A stretch of DNA of 20,000 bases from Glandiceps talaboti (GCF_964340395.1 NC_135564.1:4660361-4680360), one strand, 5' to 3'. Positions 8,928-18,327 are shown, counted from the first letter of the stretch. Program-made: numbers and translations. The notes: generated from the sequence alone by a model not told the origin.

Positions 8928-11900
8928 CTGAAATGAGACAAGTTTATAGGGATTTAAAGCAAAAATAGGTGATTATGATCACCACTGCAAAACATCAACA
9001 GGAACAGCAAAAGATGTACAGAAGATTTCATTTTGTGAACTGTACAAGTTAACATGCTACTATCGGACCCTGCAGCTAAAAGTGTCTTTTTCATGTTTTT
9101 ATGGCTATTACAACATTAAGTACATATTGTGTATAGGTAACTTACCAATATAGGCGGCTTTGTCTGTTATCATATATTTATTATGATTTACACGTGCATA
9201 TGGAATTTTACGCTGTGATTCGGTGACGTCTGGAACAACGAACAGTTTCTGACAAAAGAAAGAAAAGTTTACATTATTCATCTGTGACAGCAAAACATTG
9301 CTGTTTATGTAAACTTAAAATATAGATATCAAAAAGTGTATGTACTTCCATAAAAAAAACAATTTGTTAATGTAGTTGGAAATCTCATGTCGAGACAATT
9401 CTAGGTTTTACAGACACAATAGAGGGCAGTACACACAAACATGTTGATCTGAACAGAGACTGTATCATTTATATGTCTCAAAATGCACAAAATGAGACTC
9501 CGTATACTCACCACATGTATCTAATTAAATGTAGTATTATAGATGATAGAGGGCAGTATACACCAACATTGTTGATCTAAATAGTGCCTATACATGTACA
9601 TACAAAATGAGACTCTGTGTACTCACCACTTCAATACCACCTTTGACAGCGCCATCTAGACTAGCTAGTGATTGCAAAAAATTATACATTTCAGGTTCAG
9701 TGTGGTTCCATTTACTAGCTAGCAAACGTACAATAACATGTTTATTGTACGCTACACTTCGGAGTTTATCATCTATTATGGACCAATAACTGCAATAAAA
9801 CATAGGTTGATTTGAAATTTTAACTTTAACTTAAAATGAGAAATCCTTCAGTCAATCAATCAATCAATCAATCAATTTATAAACTGCCTGTTTCCACTAC
9901 AATGTAGCGTTATTAAGAGGAACTGTACAATTAGAATGCTCTGGAGAATAGATATGTCTCTAAGTTCTTTTTGAAGGCATTTGCTGTTGGGTTTTGTCGT
10001 ATTTCCAATGGCAGTAAAAAAAACATTGACTTAAGTACAGTCACCCTTATAATAAGGTGACATTTTGAAAATCATGACTGGAATTGTTATGACTAGCTAG
10101 GAACTTACTTCAAGATAGTAATAGTATGGGAGTGTATTTGTCTACAGTACGCTATCCCACCTTCTTGGGTATTTATATATAACTAGGAGCTACTTCAAGA
10201 CAGTAATATTATGGGAGTATATTTGTCTATAGTACGCTATCCCACCTTCTTGGGTATTTATATACAACTAGGAGCTACTGCAAGACAGTAAATTACATAG
10301 TATGTGACAGTATATACATTGTATGTACAGTACACTATCTTACCTTCTTGGGTTTTTATATATGATAGCTGGGAAATATTCCATTACAGCAATACTCACA
10401 AACTGTTCAGCAGAATCAATGACATGTAAAATAGTATCAATATCTGAACTTCGACCATAGGCACAAAACTCTGGCGGTGAATTCTGGGACATGAAATATT
10501 CATAGAAATATTATTAACAGGGCTATCAGAAGTAATAGGAAGACATTTCGTATACAAGATATAGTTTCTGTGGATGAGATGTACATATGTTTTTGATTTG
10601 TCTTGAGTTCGCTAAATAAGTATTAATTACACATTTTCTAAAAATTACATTTGTACGTTTATTTGGCAGCAAATGGAATGATGACCTGGACTAACAGGTT
10701 CCCATATCAGTCAGGAATAACCAGGATAACTGGGATAATTATTCCTATTGGTATACATGTTTAGTATACATCAATTGGGATAATTATCTAGATACAATGT
10801 AGTAATAATGCTTTGCATCCCAAACACAATAAATGACCTTTTGAATACTCTGGAGCATGAACTATGACATGGTGCATATGATTAAACCAATGTGTATACT
10901 CTCTAGTACCAAAGACCTTCTAAAAACTAAGGGGTAAAACAGAGGTTGCCCAGGGCATGTCATTTTTCAAGACATGCAGTTGATGTGATCTGAAGCCTTG
11001 TGAGATCCGTATTTCAGTCAAGAATAATCACCGATTGGGATAAACTGAGATACATTTTGTAAAGCTAATGATACATGTCAACAATTGAATTCAAAAATTG
11101 TTTATCCCAAATGAGATAATACTGTAAGTATGTGCATATTGTATGTTATTGTTCTGATTATGATAATTATCCCAACCAGCGTTATAGCATGGAAGTATAA
11201 CAGTGGGTTATACTTCCATGGTTATAGCGACTCATCTTTTGACTTGTAGTGACAAGGCCCCTCATGTTCCTTGGCAGAACGGAGTATAAATATTGAGGAA
11301 ATATCTAAATTTCTGAGAGTTAACTTTACTTACAGCCAAGAAAGTTGTGGTGTTTGTTTTATTAAACTTGACTTCCATAGGAGTTGTAATATTATATGGT
11401 GTATTGTAGGAAGACGGCCAAGGTGATGGTAATGTTGACTTAGAATCACCCATGTACCAGTACGTCTCAAAAATTTTCGTCATGTCTTGAGCCAAACAAC
11501 TGCAGTTTTGAACTAGGGCTCCTAGTTCTTTAACCTGGAAGTGACATCATAAAGGGTGAAAGGTCAGTTCACACAGAAAGCATATCAACATCTCTATACA
11601 TGTAATGCTCTACATTGACAATGGTGGTACTTGATAACCTGTTTACAATGAGATCTGTGATTTGGATTTAGTCTCACAAATGCTAGTAATGGCAAACGAT
11701 TCAAGTAATTTACCCACACCCCAATGACAGTTATCAGCATGTCTGTTTGTAGCTATTTACATAATATTCATTATATGTAAATTACATTGCTCTTGTGCTC
11801 ATCTCGATGAGGGCACATTTACATATTGACTTCATACTTCATATAATCCCATGTACATGTACAAACACTCACTCATACTAACAATAATACAAACATTAAT

Positions 11901-14517
11901 AAATGTACATTAGCTTCCAATGATATACAGCATCCTTCCTCAGATACTTGTTAAAGGTGAAAGAGCCAGCAAAAGTGAGAGTAAGACCTGACAAAGTACA
12001 GCTGTTGTAAATGATAATTTAAAACTGACCACAGACAGTGTCTATAAACTAACCTGTGTTAATGACCTCCAGTCCAAATTAGCACTTCCAACATAGAAAT
12101 GTTGTCCATCTACCACCCACATCTTAGTATGCAGGATACCATCATGGGTTGACATAAATCTTGTAAAATTTAAACTACGTACTCTAGCGGCACCAGCTTT
12201 GACTAAGTCTATAGTATCCTGTGAAGGGTTCATGTTTGTTGGTTGTGATTGAGCTATCCTAATATCAATACCTCTTTCAGTGCCTGCATTCAACAAACCT
12301 GCATAAATATTTTCACCCTGTGAACCAAAAAATTAAATAAATCTATATTAAAATTAAATCAACCGCATATATATATATATATATCTTATCTGTAAAATCA
12401 GACAAGAATTTTATCGACCGACCCCACCGAGTTTTTCACTTCGACCCAAAGCTCTTTTTTTTTTACCTATTCGAGAAAAAAATAATTCAAACACGAAAAT
12501 TATGAACTCTCGCAAGAAATAGTGGATGCGGAAACTGACATCAACTTTATAAAAAGAAAATACAAAATTGTTCTTCCAATCTGTAGTGGCTGTACATCTG
12601 ATGAGAAGAAACCAATAACACAGAGATCATATGGAAAACAATGGAAAGCGTAACTACCTGAACTAGACACTCACATATGAAAAAAAAAATATTTTTTTAT
12701 CAAAATTTTTTTCGTTTAAAAATCTACTCACCTCACCTATTCTAAAATTGAGTGTAATCACAACCACACCATTTTTTTGTTAGGCCTAAACTATTGAATT
12801 TTTTTTTATGAGTTAACCCTTCCAATACATGTGCATCCTGTGTTTACCAAATGCATTCAACATCATTTGGATATTTTTCTTCCTTCAGCCTGAAATTACT
12901 CATTACCTAAAGGTTTGTTAGCACTTGTCTCTACAAGACCCCTTAGGTCACTTATATTTTCATTGGCTCACTGAGCAAAGAAAAATATTGGAGCATACTA
13001 TCTAATTTTTCCATGCCAATGTCTCTGATATACATTTCAATCAAACCATTACAAACCTTGATATTACAAATACAATGTCAATTATTGAGACTCAGTGTTA
13101 ATGTCTCCAAAATAAGTAATTATTATTGTAATTTATACCTCATGGAAGTCACTGAAGGTGAAGAATGCATTCAAACAAAAAAATATGGAATTTGTACCAA
13201 GATCAGTCTATGTCATGAAAATGTGTGTCTCTACGGTGGTTCTGGCAGAAGTGCTGGAAATATGAGTCAAAATGTTCAAGATAGTCATTGTTTTCCTAAA
13301 TTGTTCATATATTATCATACATTATACATTATTATTACCCAGTAATTTTCTTCATTCAGCTGGAAAATACTCATGACTTATTTAAGGGTTCATCACTACT
13401 TGTCTTTTGACTCATAGTGACAGGGTACCTTAGGTCACTCATATTTTCCTTGGTTGAATGAAGAACACTGTAGAGGGAATAATATTTAATTGTATTGTGT
13501 GTCCGACTCTCACCTGCCAATCAGATGGATCTGGTATGACATCATCACCTCTGAGTGTCCAATAAAATGAAGCAATATCTATAGAGTCTTCAGCTAGATC
13601 TAATAAATTCATCCATCCTTCATACGTTGACAAGTGTCTGGTAAATCCCTTCTCATAAGTTAGATTATCTGGAATACTTTCTACTAGAGTTATCCTGGAA
13701 AATTAACACCAATTAGTGTTTGTTAAAGAGTTTAGATGTCCATATTTTTTATTTTGAACTTGTTGGTTGAACAAAAATATTTCACCCTGGTATGATAACA
13801 AACATGTTTTACAAAGGAAATTAAAATGAAAAATAATTTCTAAAATCAGAAATACTGAAATAATAGCATATGTTGAAGTTAGTTTGGCTTAAGAAAGAAT
13901 ACGTCTTGGTGACCAATTAGTTTGAAAATCAAGTGGCTTAAATCGTCGCATAGTTTGTCACATGACAGCTTCTTCAAGGCTCTTTTTTTATTTTGTCTTT
14001 CATATACAGAGAAAAATTGCAGTGTAAAAGTACTGTTCTCCAAATAATCCCTGTTATGATATAATAAAGAAATTTGGGTCTTCACCACAATTTCTTTTCA
14101 AGGAAACTGGCAATGCGTAGGTTTAATGTTATAAAGTCCAAGGATTCAATCCCAGGTTCCCACATTAGTGTAATCTTATCAATGGCGTCATAAGAATTAT
14201 TCTTTTGTTCTGGACCAACTTGTTCTAAAGCTCTGCTAGACAACTTGTTTTTCACAACTAGATCTTAAACCTATACTGACAATGGTTTTAAATACTCACA
14301 CACAAGGGTCTGTACATGGTGATGGTGGTGTCGGTATTCCATGATGGCAGTTATCTCCTTGTAAATAGATGATTATTGAGACTGCTACGATGGCGATATT
14401 GATCAAAGTCAGAGCTAAATACAGGACAATGAAATGACTTCTTGGTTTCTTAGTTTCAGAGTCATCATTCAGCAAAAGAGGATCATTGGTCTCCATTTGG
14501 TCGACGTCAATTGTATC
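8758..14517 (-). CDS. PLD3/PLD4-like HKD phospholipase D family protein (8 exons)
   Basis: Spliced gene: exons 14517-14300 (ATG at 14496-14494), 13694-13514, 12317-12054, 11534-11334, 10483-10344, 9789-9627, 9248-9146 and 8927-8758 (stop TAG 8760-8758). From this ATG the coding length is 1419 bases, 472 residues; human PLD3 is about 490. Residues 1-20 are cytosolic, about 22-45 form one hydrophobic signal-anchor, and the rest is lumenal. Seen motifs: DPC near 63-65, LVESIP near 69-74, SFYWTL at 108-113, first [11 protein letters not shown] at 189-196 followed by GSANLDWRS, second [11 protein letters not shown] at 404-411 followed by GTSNWSG. Eight N-glycosylation sequons are visible (Asn76, 224, 262, 272, 275, 356, 420, 437), as expected for a lysosomal lumenal domain. 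Known for the family: PLD3 and PLD4 are lysosomal 5'-3' exonucleases of single-stranded DNA and RNA, and have been linked to BMP lipid synthesis. All catalytic residues are present, so an active enzyme is inferred, unlike PLD5. I cannot decide between PLD3 and PLD4; the gene may predate their split. Confidence 0.96.
9146..9248 (-). CDS. PLD3/4-like exon 7, second HKD catalytic motif
   Basis: Residues 383-416 plus one base of Gly417. KLFVVPD is followed by [15 protein letters not shown], with His404, Lys406 and Asp411 in place. Acceptor GTCAG, donor GTAAGT from 9145. Confidence 0.97.
9419..9632 (-). repeat. duplication carrying the exon 6 splice donor
   Basis: Copy A 9419-9515 and copy B 9546-9632 share ATAGAGGGCAGT, TGTTGATCT and AAAATGAGACTC..T.TACTCACCAC. 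Copy B holds the true exon 6 donor; copy A holds an equivalent GTG-GTGAGTATAC within the intron. Confidence 0.92.
9627..9789 (-). CDS. PLD3/4-like exon 6
   Basis: Completes Ser328 and encodes residues 329-382 (begins [10 protein letters not shown], contains [13 protein letters not shown]). Acceptor TTGCAG, donor GTGAGT from 9626. The exon itself holds a perfect 10-bp inverted repeat around 9726-9750. The donor region belongs to a 127-bp-spaced duplication. Confidence 0.96.
9726..9750. repeat. 10-bp perfect inverted repeat inside PLD exon 6
   Basis: CGTACAATAA and TTATTGTACG flank a five-base centre within coding sequence (residues around 341-349). Probably coincidental. Confidence 0.7.
9852..9876. 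repeat. (TCAA)n microsatellite at the edge of a possible retroposon tail
   Basis: About six TCAA units followed by TTTATAAACTGCC, then TTTCCACTACAATGTAGCG and a stretch to about 10025. A short tandem tail joined to such sequence is common for SINE or LINE 3' ends in invertebrates. The retroposon reading is inference. Confidence 0.6.
10091..10364 (-). repeat. three-copy repeat carrying the exon 5 splice donor
   Basis: The block around CCTTCTTGGG occurs at 10160, 10245 and 10343 (spacing 85 and 98). The last is the true exon 5 end and donor AAG-GTAAGA; the other two are intronic and read AAG-GTGGGA. The two intronic copies are nearly identical, the exonic one is more diverged. Confidence 0.93.
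10344..10483 (-). CDS. PLD3/4-like exon 5, start of second PLD domain
   Basis: Encodes residues 282-327 plus two bases of codon 328. Acceptor CCCAG before 10483, donor GTAAGA from 10343. The [12 protein letters not shown] strand matches the hydrophobic strand at this place in the family. Its 3' end with the donor is copied twice in the following intron. Confidence 0.94.
11181..11228. mobile_element. 32-bp perfect hairpin flanked by 8-bp direct repeats
   Basis: GTTATAGC at 11181-11188 and again at 11221-11228 flanks 11189-11220. Inside, ATGGAAGTATAAC pairs with GTTATACTTCCAT around a five-base loop AGTGG (stem 13, 14 counting C11188-G11220). An 8-bp duplication fits hAT-type insertion, but the insert is far shorter than known elements. 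It lies in the PLD intron between exons 4 and 5. Confidence 0.6.
11226..11275. repeat. intronic dispersed repeat, copy 1
   Basis: GACTCATCTTTTGACTTGTAGTGACA and following CCTTGG resemble blocks in 12870-12990 and 13345-13465. Confidence 0.55.
11334..11534 (-). CDS. PLD3/4-like exon 4
   Basis: Exactly 67 codons (residues 215-281), phase 0 at both ends, donor GTAAGT from 11333. Begins [13 protein letters not shown] and includes [11 protein letters not shown] and SPWP, which match the family block after the first HKD. It ends in an Asn/Thr-rich loop with several glycosylation sequons. Confidence 0.96.
12054..12317 (-). CDS. PLD3/4-like exon 3, first HKD catalytic motif
   Basis: Exactly 88 codons (residues 127-214), acceptor CACAG before 12317, donor GTTAGT from 12053. 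It carries the first HxKxxxxD motif (His189, Lys191, Asp196) and the [12 protein letters not shown] signature. In PLD enzymes this histidine usually works with that of the second motif, one as nucleophile and one as general acid. Confidence 0.97.
12367..12384. repeat. (AT)9 microsatellite
   Basis: Nine AT units in the PLD intron between exons 2 and 3. The following 12400-12800 is AT-rich with no exon seen. Confidence 0.95.
12870..12990 (+). repeat. intronic dispersed repeat, copy 2
   Basis: Shares with 13345-13465 the ordered blocks TTTTCTTCnTTCAGC, ACTCAT, CACTACTTGTCT-like, CCTTAGGTCACT.ATATTTTC and TTGG. Both copies are in the same intron and the same orientation, about 475 bases apart. 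Confidence 0.75.
13345..13465 (+). repeat. intronic dispersed repeat, copy 3
   Basis: Partner of 12870-12990, diverged by substitutions and small indels; a fragment also occurs at 11226-11275. Confidence 0.75.
13514..13694 (-). CDS. PLD3/4-like exon 2, start of first PLD domain
   Basis: Encodes residues 67-126. Acceptor CAG at 13697-13695, donor GTGAGA from 13513. Carries the LVESIP motif and the [11 protein letters not shown] strand typical of the PLD3/4 family. The first base completes codon 66 from the exon before, and the exon ends in phase 0. Confidence 0.96.
14300..14517 (-). CDS. PLD3/4-like exon with ATG, signal-anchor and start of the lumenal stalk
   Basis: An acceptor (poly-pyrimidine then CAG) ends at 14518, so this is not the transcript start; eight in-frame codons precede the Met at 14496. 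The exon encodes an acidic dileucine-like N terminus (DPLLLNDD), the KKPR positive patch, the membrane helix at about residues 22-45 and the DPC motif. It ends inside codon 66 at the donor GTGAGT (14299-14294). The acidic LLL stretch could act in endolysosomal sorting, which is inference. Confidence 0.93.
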
Positions 14518-15048
14518 CTGAAAAAAATTATCAAGTTTACTTTTGAGTTTAACAAGCGACCTATCGGTCAGAATAGCTCCGCTGTTTTTTTTTTTAATTT
14601 AATTTTTTATTTTGGTGACATGTAGAAGTGGTTCAGGTCTTCACTATGCAGTTTTGTTTTAGCGATGCAATAAAGTGGTTAGTGGTTTCATATGATGTCT
14701 CACTATAAAACACATTTTACACAGAAGTTGGTAATGTATTGTACTTTTATACCATAGTCACCATTTTATAACAAAAATCTACTGTTATGAAAAATTGCAC
14801 AAAATCTCAGAAAAAAATGACTGGGAAATGCACACAAGAAAAAGAAAAAAAGAGGATTTTGAGGTTGGCTATAAATAATTCCAGTGTCTTACAGCTGTAA
14901 CCCTGGAAAATTTTAATGATGAATGAAATAAACTAGGGATCTAAAATAATTTTGAGGCAATTTGAATTTCAATTTTCTAACAAATTTACAAAGTCAACAA
15001 CATTCAACTTGTACTAGTTGTGGTAGATATATATAGGGAAGAAATGTA

Positions 15049-15590
15049 TTAATCGCCATCTTAGTTTCCGTACGGCGACAATCTCAAGTTAAGTACCCGG
15101 AAGAGAGTCATTCTCAGCCATACGTTACAGTGGTAACACTCGTTCATGTTCGGTTACCTTTCACACAAAGAAAACACAACGAAATGGTTGAAATGATCTT
15201 TTTTTTTATTTCTTTTCATCACAACAACAAAATCTGCGTGATTGATCAAAAGTGTTGTAAACTAAACCAGAAAGAATTATCGGACTGGCTAAACTTCCCG
15301 ATGAACTGGAGTAAGGTCCTACTACTTCCAAGTAAGCCTCGATAGTACTATAGTACGTGAGAAAATCGTCTCAAACTAGCGATACAACTTTCAAAATATA
15401 ACTTGACATGTCTTCATTTGTTAGAGTTATACAATTCAAGACGGGTTTTCACTCGAAAACAACAATTCTGTGAATAATGACACTCTGAACGCAGCGATTT
15501 CTCGGACGATGTTACCACTGTAACGTATGGCTGACAACGACTTGCTTCCGGGTTAGTCCCTCGTGCATACGGGTGGATTGTCGGCGATTA
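15049..15590. mobile_element. 542-bp foldback element with TA target duplication
   Basis: Ends TTAATCGCC and GGCGATTAA, flanked by TA at 15047-15048 and 15591-15592. Arms 15049-15138 and 15510-15590 match best at their inner part (CAGCCATACGTTACAGTGGTAACA) and at ACCCGGAAG. The open frame inside (15130-15345) has no transposase features. It is a non-autonomous Tc1/mariner-like element sitting 5' of the PLD exon at 14517. Confidence 0.88.
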
Positions 15591-15592
15591 AT

Positions 15593-16476
15593 ACATACAT
15601 CGTCTGATATTTTAATTCACAGTGTTTCTTGTGACCGGCGCCTGTCAGCAGACTCTGCCATTTTTTTCATCATTCCATTGTATTTAAACCTTGTACTTGA
15701 CATTTCGCAATATTTATAATTCTCAACAAAATACCTCAACATGCCTCACTTCGCTCGTACTCAAAGCAGCCCCGCGCGGTATGATCACTGACACTGATGA
15801 CATGATGAGAGAGAACCTTTTCGGATTTACATGTAAAACGGGGAAAGATACGCAAAACATAATGCAAAGTCTAAAGCCAAATTAAAGTTGTAATTATTTT
15901 AATTATTTTTACTTGCCAAATATTTGCATTTTGGAAAGGCAAGACACGTTCATGTCGTTTAACTTTACATGTGAACTGTCGGCCATAACTTCAACCGCAT
16001 GTCTGGCATGCCCTTCCTTACGCAAGTTGTCTGAATTCTGGTTCACTGTCATTCCAAATTGCACGACAATATAGAATTAACCACAAGTTACATGTTATCT
16101 GAAAACATCACACTTTTATAGTGGGTCTGAAGTGTGATTTTAGTGAGTACCAAGAACGTCCTGTGTTGATACTCAAGATGCTTGCTGTGGAAAATCGCTC
16201 GGTCAAATGAGGTCACCTTCAGCTTCTGGTCGAATCAGGATAGAGTATGCAAATGAGGATGTTGCGGACTGATTTGAAGTTTACAACCCTGTTTCGAACA
16301 AACGCTTGTCATTTGGGCGCCCAATGCGTAGAATTATGACTATAGCACATATTACATTGCTTGTTTGACGTCAATAGTGTCTTTTGAAAAGTGGCAGTTT
16401 ACTTAAAGTCTCGTCGACTGATTTCCAATATGGCGTCGGTCATTATGCTCATTAACATATTCATTTTTTTTTCAAA
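15593..16476. promoter_or_regulatory. probable upstream region of the PLD-like gene
   Basis: No complete gene seen. Relatively CpG-containing patches occur at 15620-15830 and 16180-16440. Notable words: octamer ATGCAAAT at 16247-16254, palindrome TTGGGCGCCCAA at 16313-16324 and CRE-like TTGACGTCAA at 16365-16374. Assigning it as promoter rests only on position and these words. Confidence 0.3.
15735..15803 (-). CDS. candidate upstream first exon of the PLD3/4-like gene
   Basis: The acceptor before 14517 implies an upstream exon. This 69-base open stretch starts with ATG at 15803-15801 and ends in GAG followed by GTATTT, a weak donor, at 15734. It is in phase 0, so it would join in frame to the GAT at 14517 and add 31 residues, giving a 503-residue protein close to human PLD4 in length. 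It lies in a small CpG-containing patch, unlike its AT-rich surroundings. The supposed intron would contain the foldback element 15049-15590. A non-coding first exon elsewhere is equally possible. Confidence 0.25.
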
Positions 16477-16768
16477 TTACAAAAAAAAATCATAAAAAAT
16501 AAAAATGAGGATGTGCTGACTTGAAATTAACAAATCTGAGTAAGCTACCCCCTGCGCATCAACACGCCAGATATCAAAGCAATCTAATAAGAGGTTTTCA
16601 AGGAGTTGATGAAAATGACATTTTATGAAAAAAAATCATAAAAAATTGAAAATGGCACAGATCAACTTGGCATGAACAAATCTGAATAGCCTCCCCCCAG
16701 GGAACATGCACACCAAATATCGAAGAATTCCGACTGTCACTTCCGGAGTAGATAGTAAAAATATAAAA
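16477..16768. repeat. two-copy tandem repeat, 146-bp unit
   Basis: Copies from 16477 and 16623 share ATCATAAAAAAT, ACAAATCTGA.TA.GC, CCCCC...G, AACACGCCAGATATC/CACACCAAATATCG and downstream blocks. I have seen similar sequence only as interspersed repeats of invertebrates, from memory. Confidence 0.82.
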
Positions 16769-16828
16769 GTTTGACGGACACCTATGATTCACTCTACTCT
16801 CTATACCTCAATACCCACCTATACCTAA

Positions 16829-16862
16829 AGCTACGCTTTCAGCTTTCGCTGACAGCGGAGCT
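16829..16862. repeat. terminal hairpin of the adjacent interspersed repeat
   Basis: AGCTACGCTTTCAGC and GCTGACAGCGGAGCT pair at 13 of 15 positions around TTTC, followed by AATAAAAAAG. Together with the TTTGACGGACA block at 16769 it looks like the 3' end of the repeat that starts near 16440. Confidence 0.65.
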
Positions 16863-17002
16863 AATAAAAAAGTTGACAAGTTCTTGTCTCTACCACCAAA
16901 ATAAAACATTCAGCCAGTATGTGGTACTATGTATACTTTGGGGCAAGATCAATACTTCAATGTAGGATATAAAATAATTCATTACACTTAGGCTTCAGAA
17001 CT

Positions 17003-17045
17003 CCCCACCCTCCCCCCAACCCCCACCCCCACCCAACCCCACCCC
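17003..17045 (-). other. G-quadruplex-forming tract on the minus strand
   Basis: Eight C-runs on the plus strand of lengths 4, 3, 6, 5, 5, 3, 4 and 4, separated by one or two bases. The minus strand therefore has eight G-runs with very short loops, enough for two adjacent quadruplexes; the plus strand could form an i-motif. Confidence 0.85.
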
Positions 17046-17284
17046 TTCTAACTAATTTGGCCAAAACTGAAAATGTTTCAGACACAACAATGTAGTACTT
17101 ATTATGTAGTGCTATGAATACAAAGCCAGTATGTAGTGAGTAAAATATAGTTCTTTTGTTTTGACACTGTACTGTACAGTATTTTGGTGTCACACATTTA
17201 CTATAGTGAAACTTCATCCATTTCTCAATTTGAGGACATTTTTACAAAATATTTGTATTTACAGGTACAAAACTGATCCATTTA

Positions 17285-17349
17285 TTAATCCTCTTTCTCC
17301 CAAGAAGGCATTTGTTTGTACACAACTAAGTTGGAAGAAAGAGGATTAA
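17285..17349. repeat. stem-loop with 19-bp arms
   Basis: TTAATCCTCTTTCTCCCAA at 17285-17303 pairs with 17331-17349 with one mismatch, loop 27 bases. Purine/pyrimidine-biased stem. Not assigned to a known family. Confidence 0.8.
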
Positions 17350-18327
17350 AATAGATATCATTTCTGTAGGATGAGAACTAAAATGGCTCAAAACCATCAC
17401 TAAGTTCGTTCTATCTCATCCAGAGATGAACATGTAAATTACGTCACCTTCACATAGACCTCAAAATCACCGCTATAGTAAAAGAATTTAGTTTTTTTAT
17501 CCTATATTCAACTATTGATCACGCCCCTTAAACCTTTCAGCTGTCCAAATGTTGACATGATATTACAAATGATATGACATTATTGATTTAACCAATGTAA
17601 GTAGATTCATGTGTTGACACAAACACATATGTTTTGAAGTTCTGTGGTAACAATGGCTTTGATACTATTTTTAGTGAGTGCCCTTGGTGATAAGATTACT
17701 GTGATGGGGTTAAAAACATGATCACTACTATGAGAGTGTGTCAGGTTCTTGTAAACAGGACACTTCAAAACAATCCAGTGTGTGTCAACATGTGAAACTT
17801 TCAACAACTGTGTCACAGATAACAGTGGCAATATAAATATAGCCTATACGTCATTGTATATATGTACTTGAATATAAAATATATACACATATATGTACTT
17901 TAATATATATTCTATAAAATGTGCGTAAATCCACAGTTTACTAAATTCTAATCTCAAAGACTCTTAATCATCCTGTGTCTCCAGCTCAGCACCAGACATT
18001 TGTATTGTACTTACAGCACAAATACTGCATATATAGAGCCTAATTCAGAGATTATTTACGGTTTCAAATCATTATAAGCTAAATACATATATTAAAGTCA
18101 TGTTTTATACAAACTTTCTGTAGTTTATTTACTTTCTGTAGAGTTTATTTTTCTTCAAATATAGTGCTTATTTTATCCTAATTTTTTCAAAGCATACTAC
18201 TTTGGAAATCACTCTGTCTGAATTAACAAGTACATAAATAAATATGCAAATTAAGAACTCAATCAATCAAATGACTGACATTTCCTGCTTTATCAGACTG
18301 TAAATATAGAAAAGTGTTCCCTATAAT
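17350..18327. other. no gene recognised
   Basis: AT-rich. A 74-codon minus frame (17831-17607) has no recognised domain. A duplicated TATATGTACTTNAATATA block lies at 17865-17925, and TTTACTTTCTGTAG words recur at 18117-18145. Any exon of the plus-strand membrane protein would be expected here or further left, but I cannot support one. Confidence 0.45.

Noticed and set aside
9607-9789. 60-codon plus-strand open frame
   Set aside because: It is antisense to the well-supported exon 6 of the PLD-like gene.
11784-11826. Palindromic words around CTCATCTCGATGAG in a PLD intron
   Set aside because: The stem needs bulges and is short; similar by-chance hairpins are common in this AT-rich sequence.
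14135-14165. tRNA B-box-like words (GGATTCAATCCCAGG)
   Set aside because: No cloverleaf can be drawn and no A box lies at the right distance. A SINE fragment is possible but unsupported.
15130-15345. 71-codon plus frame
   Set aside because: It lies wholly within the 542-bp foldback element and shows no transposase motif.
16957-17217. 86-codon minus frame with glycine/tryptophan run
   Set aside because: The run is the G-rich tract read as protein; the rest has no recognisable features.
17254-17349. Possible plus-strand exon after TTTACAG at 17262
   Set aside because: The open frame ends in TAA without a donor, and the sequence is explained by the stem-loop arms.
17607-17831. 74-codon minus frame, reading fairly protein-like
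   Set aside because: It starts at TTG, has no domain I can name and no splice context. It might be an old repeat, but I cannot show that.
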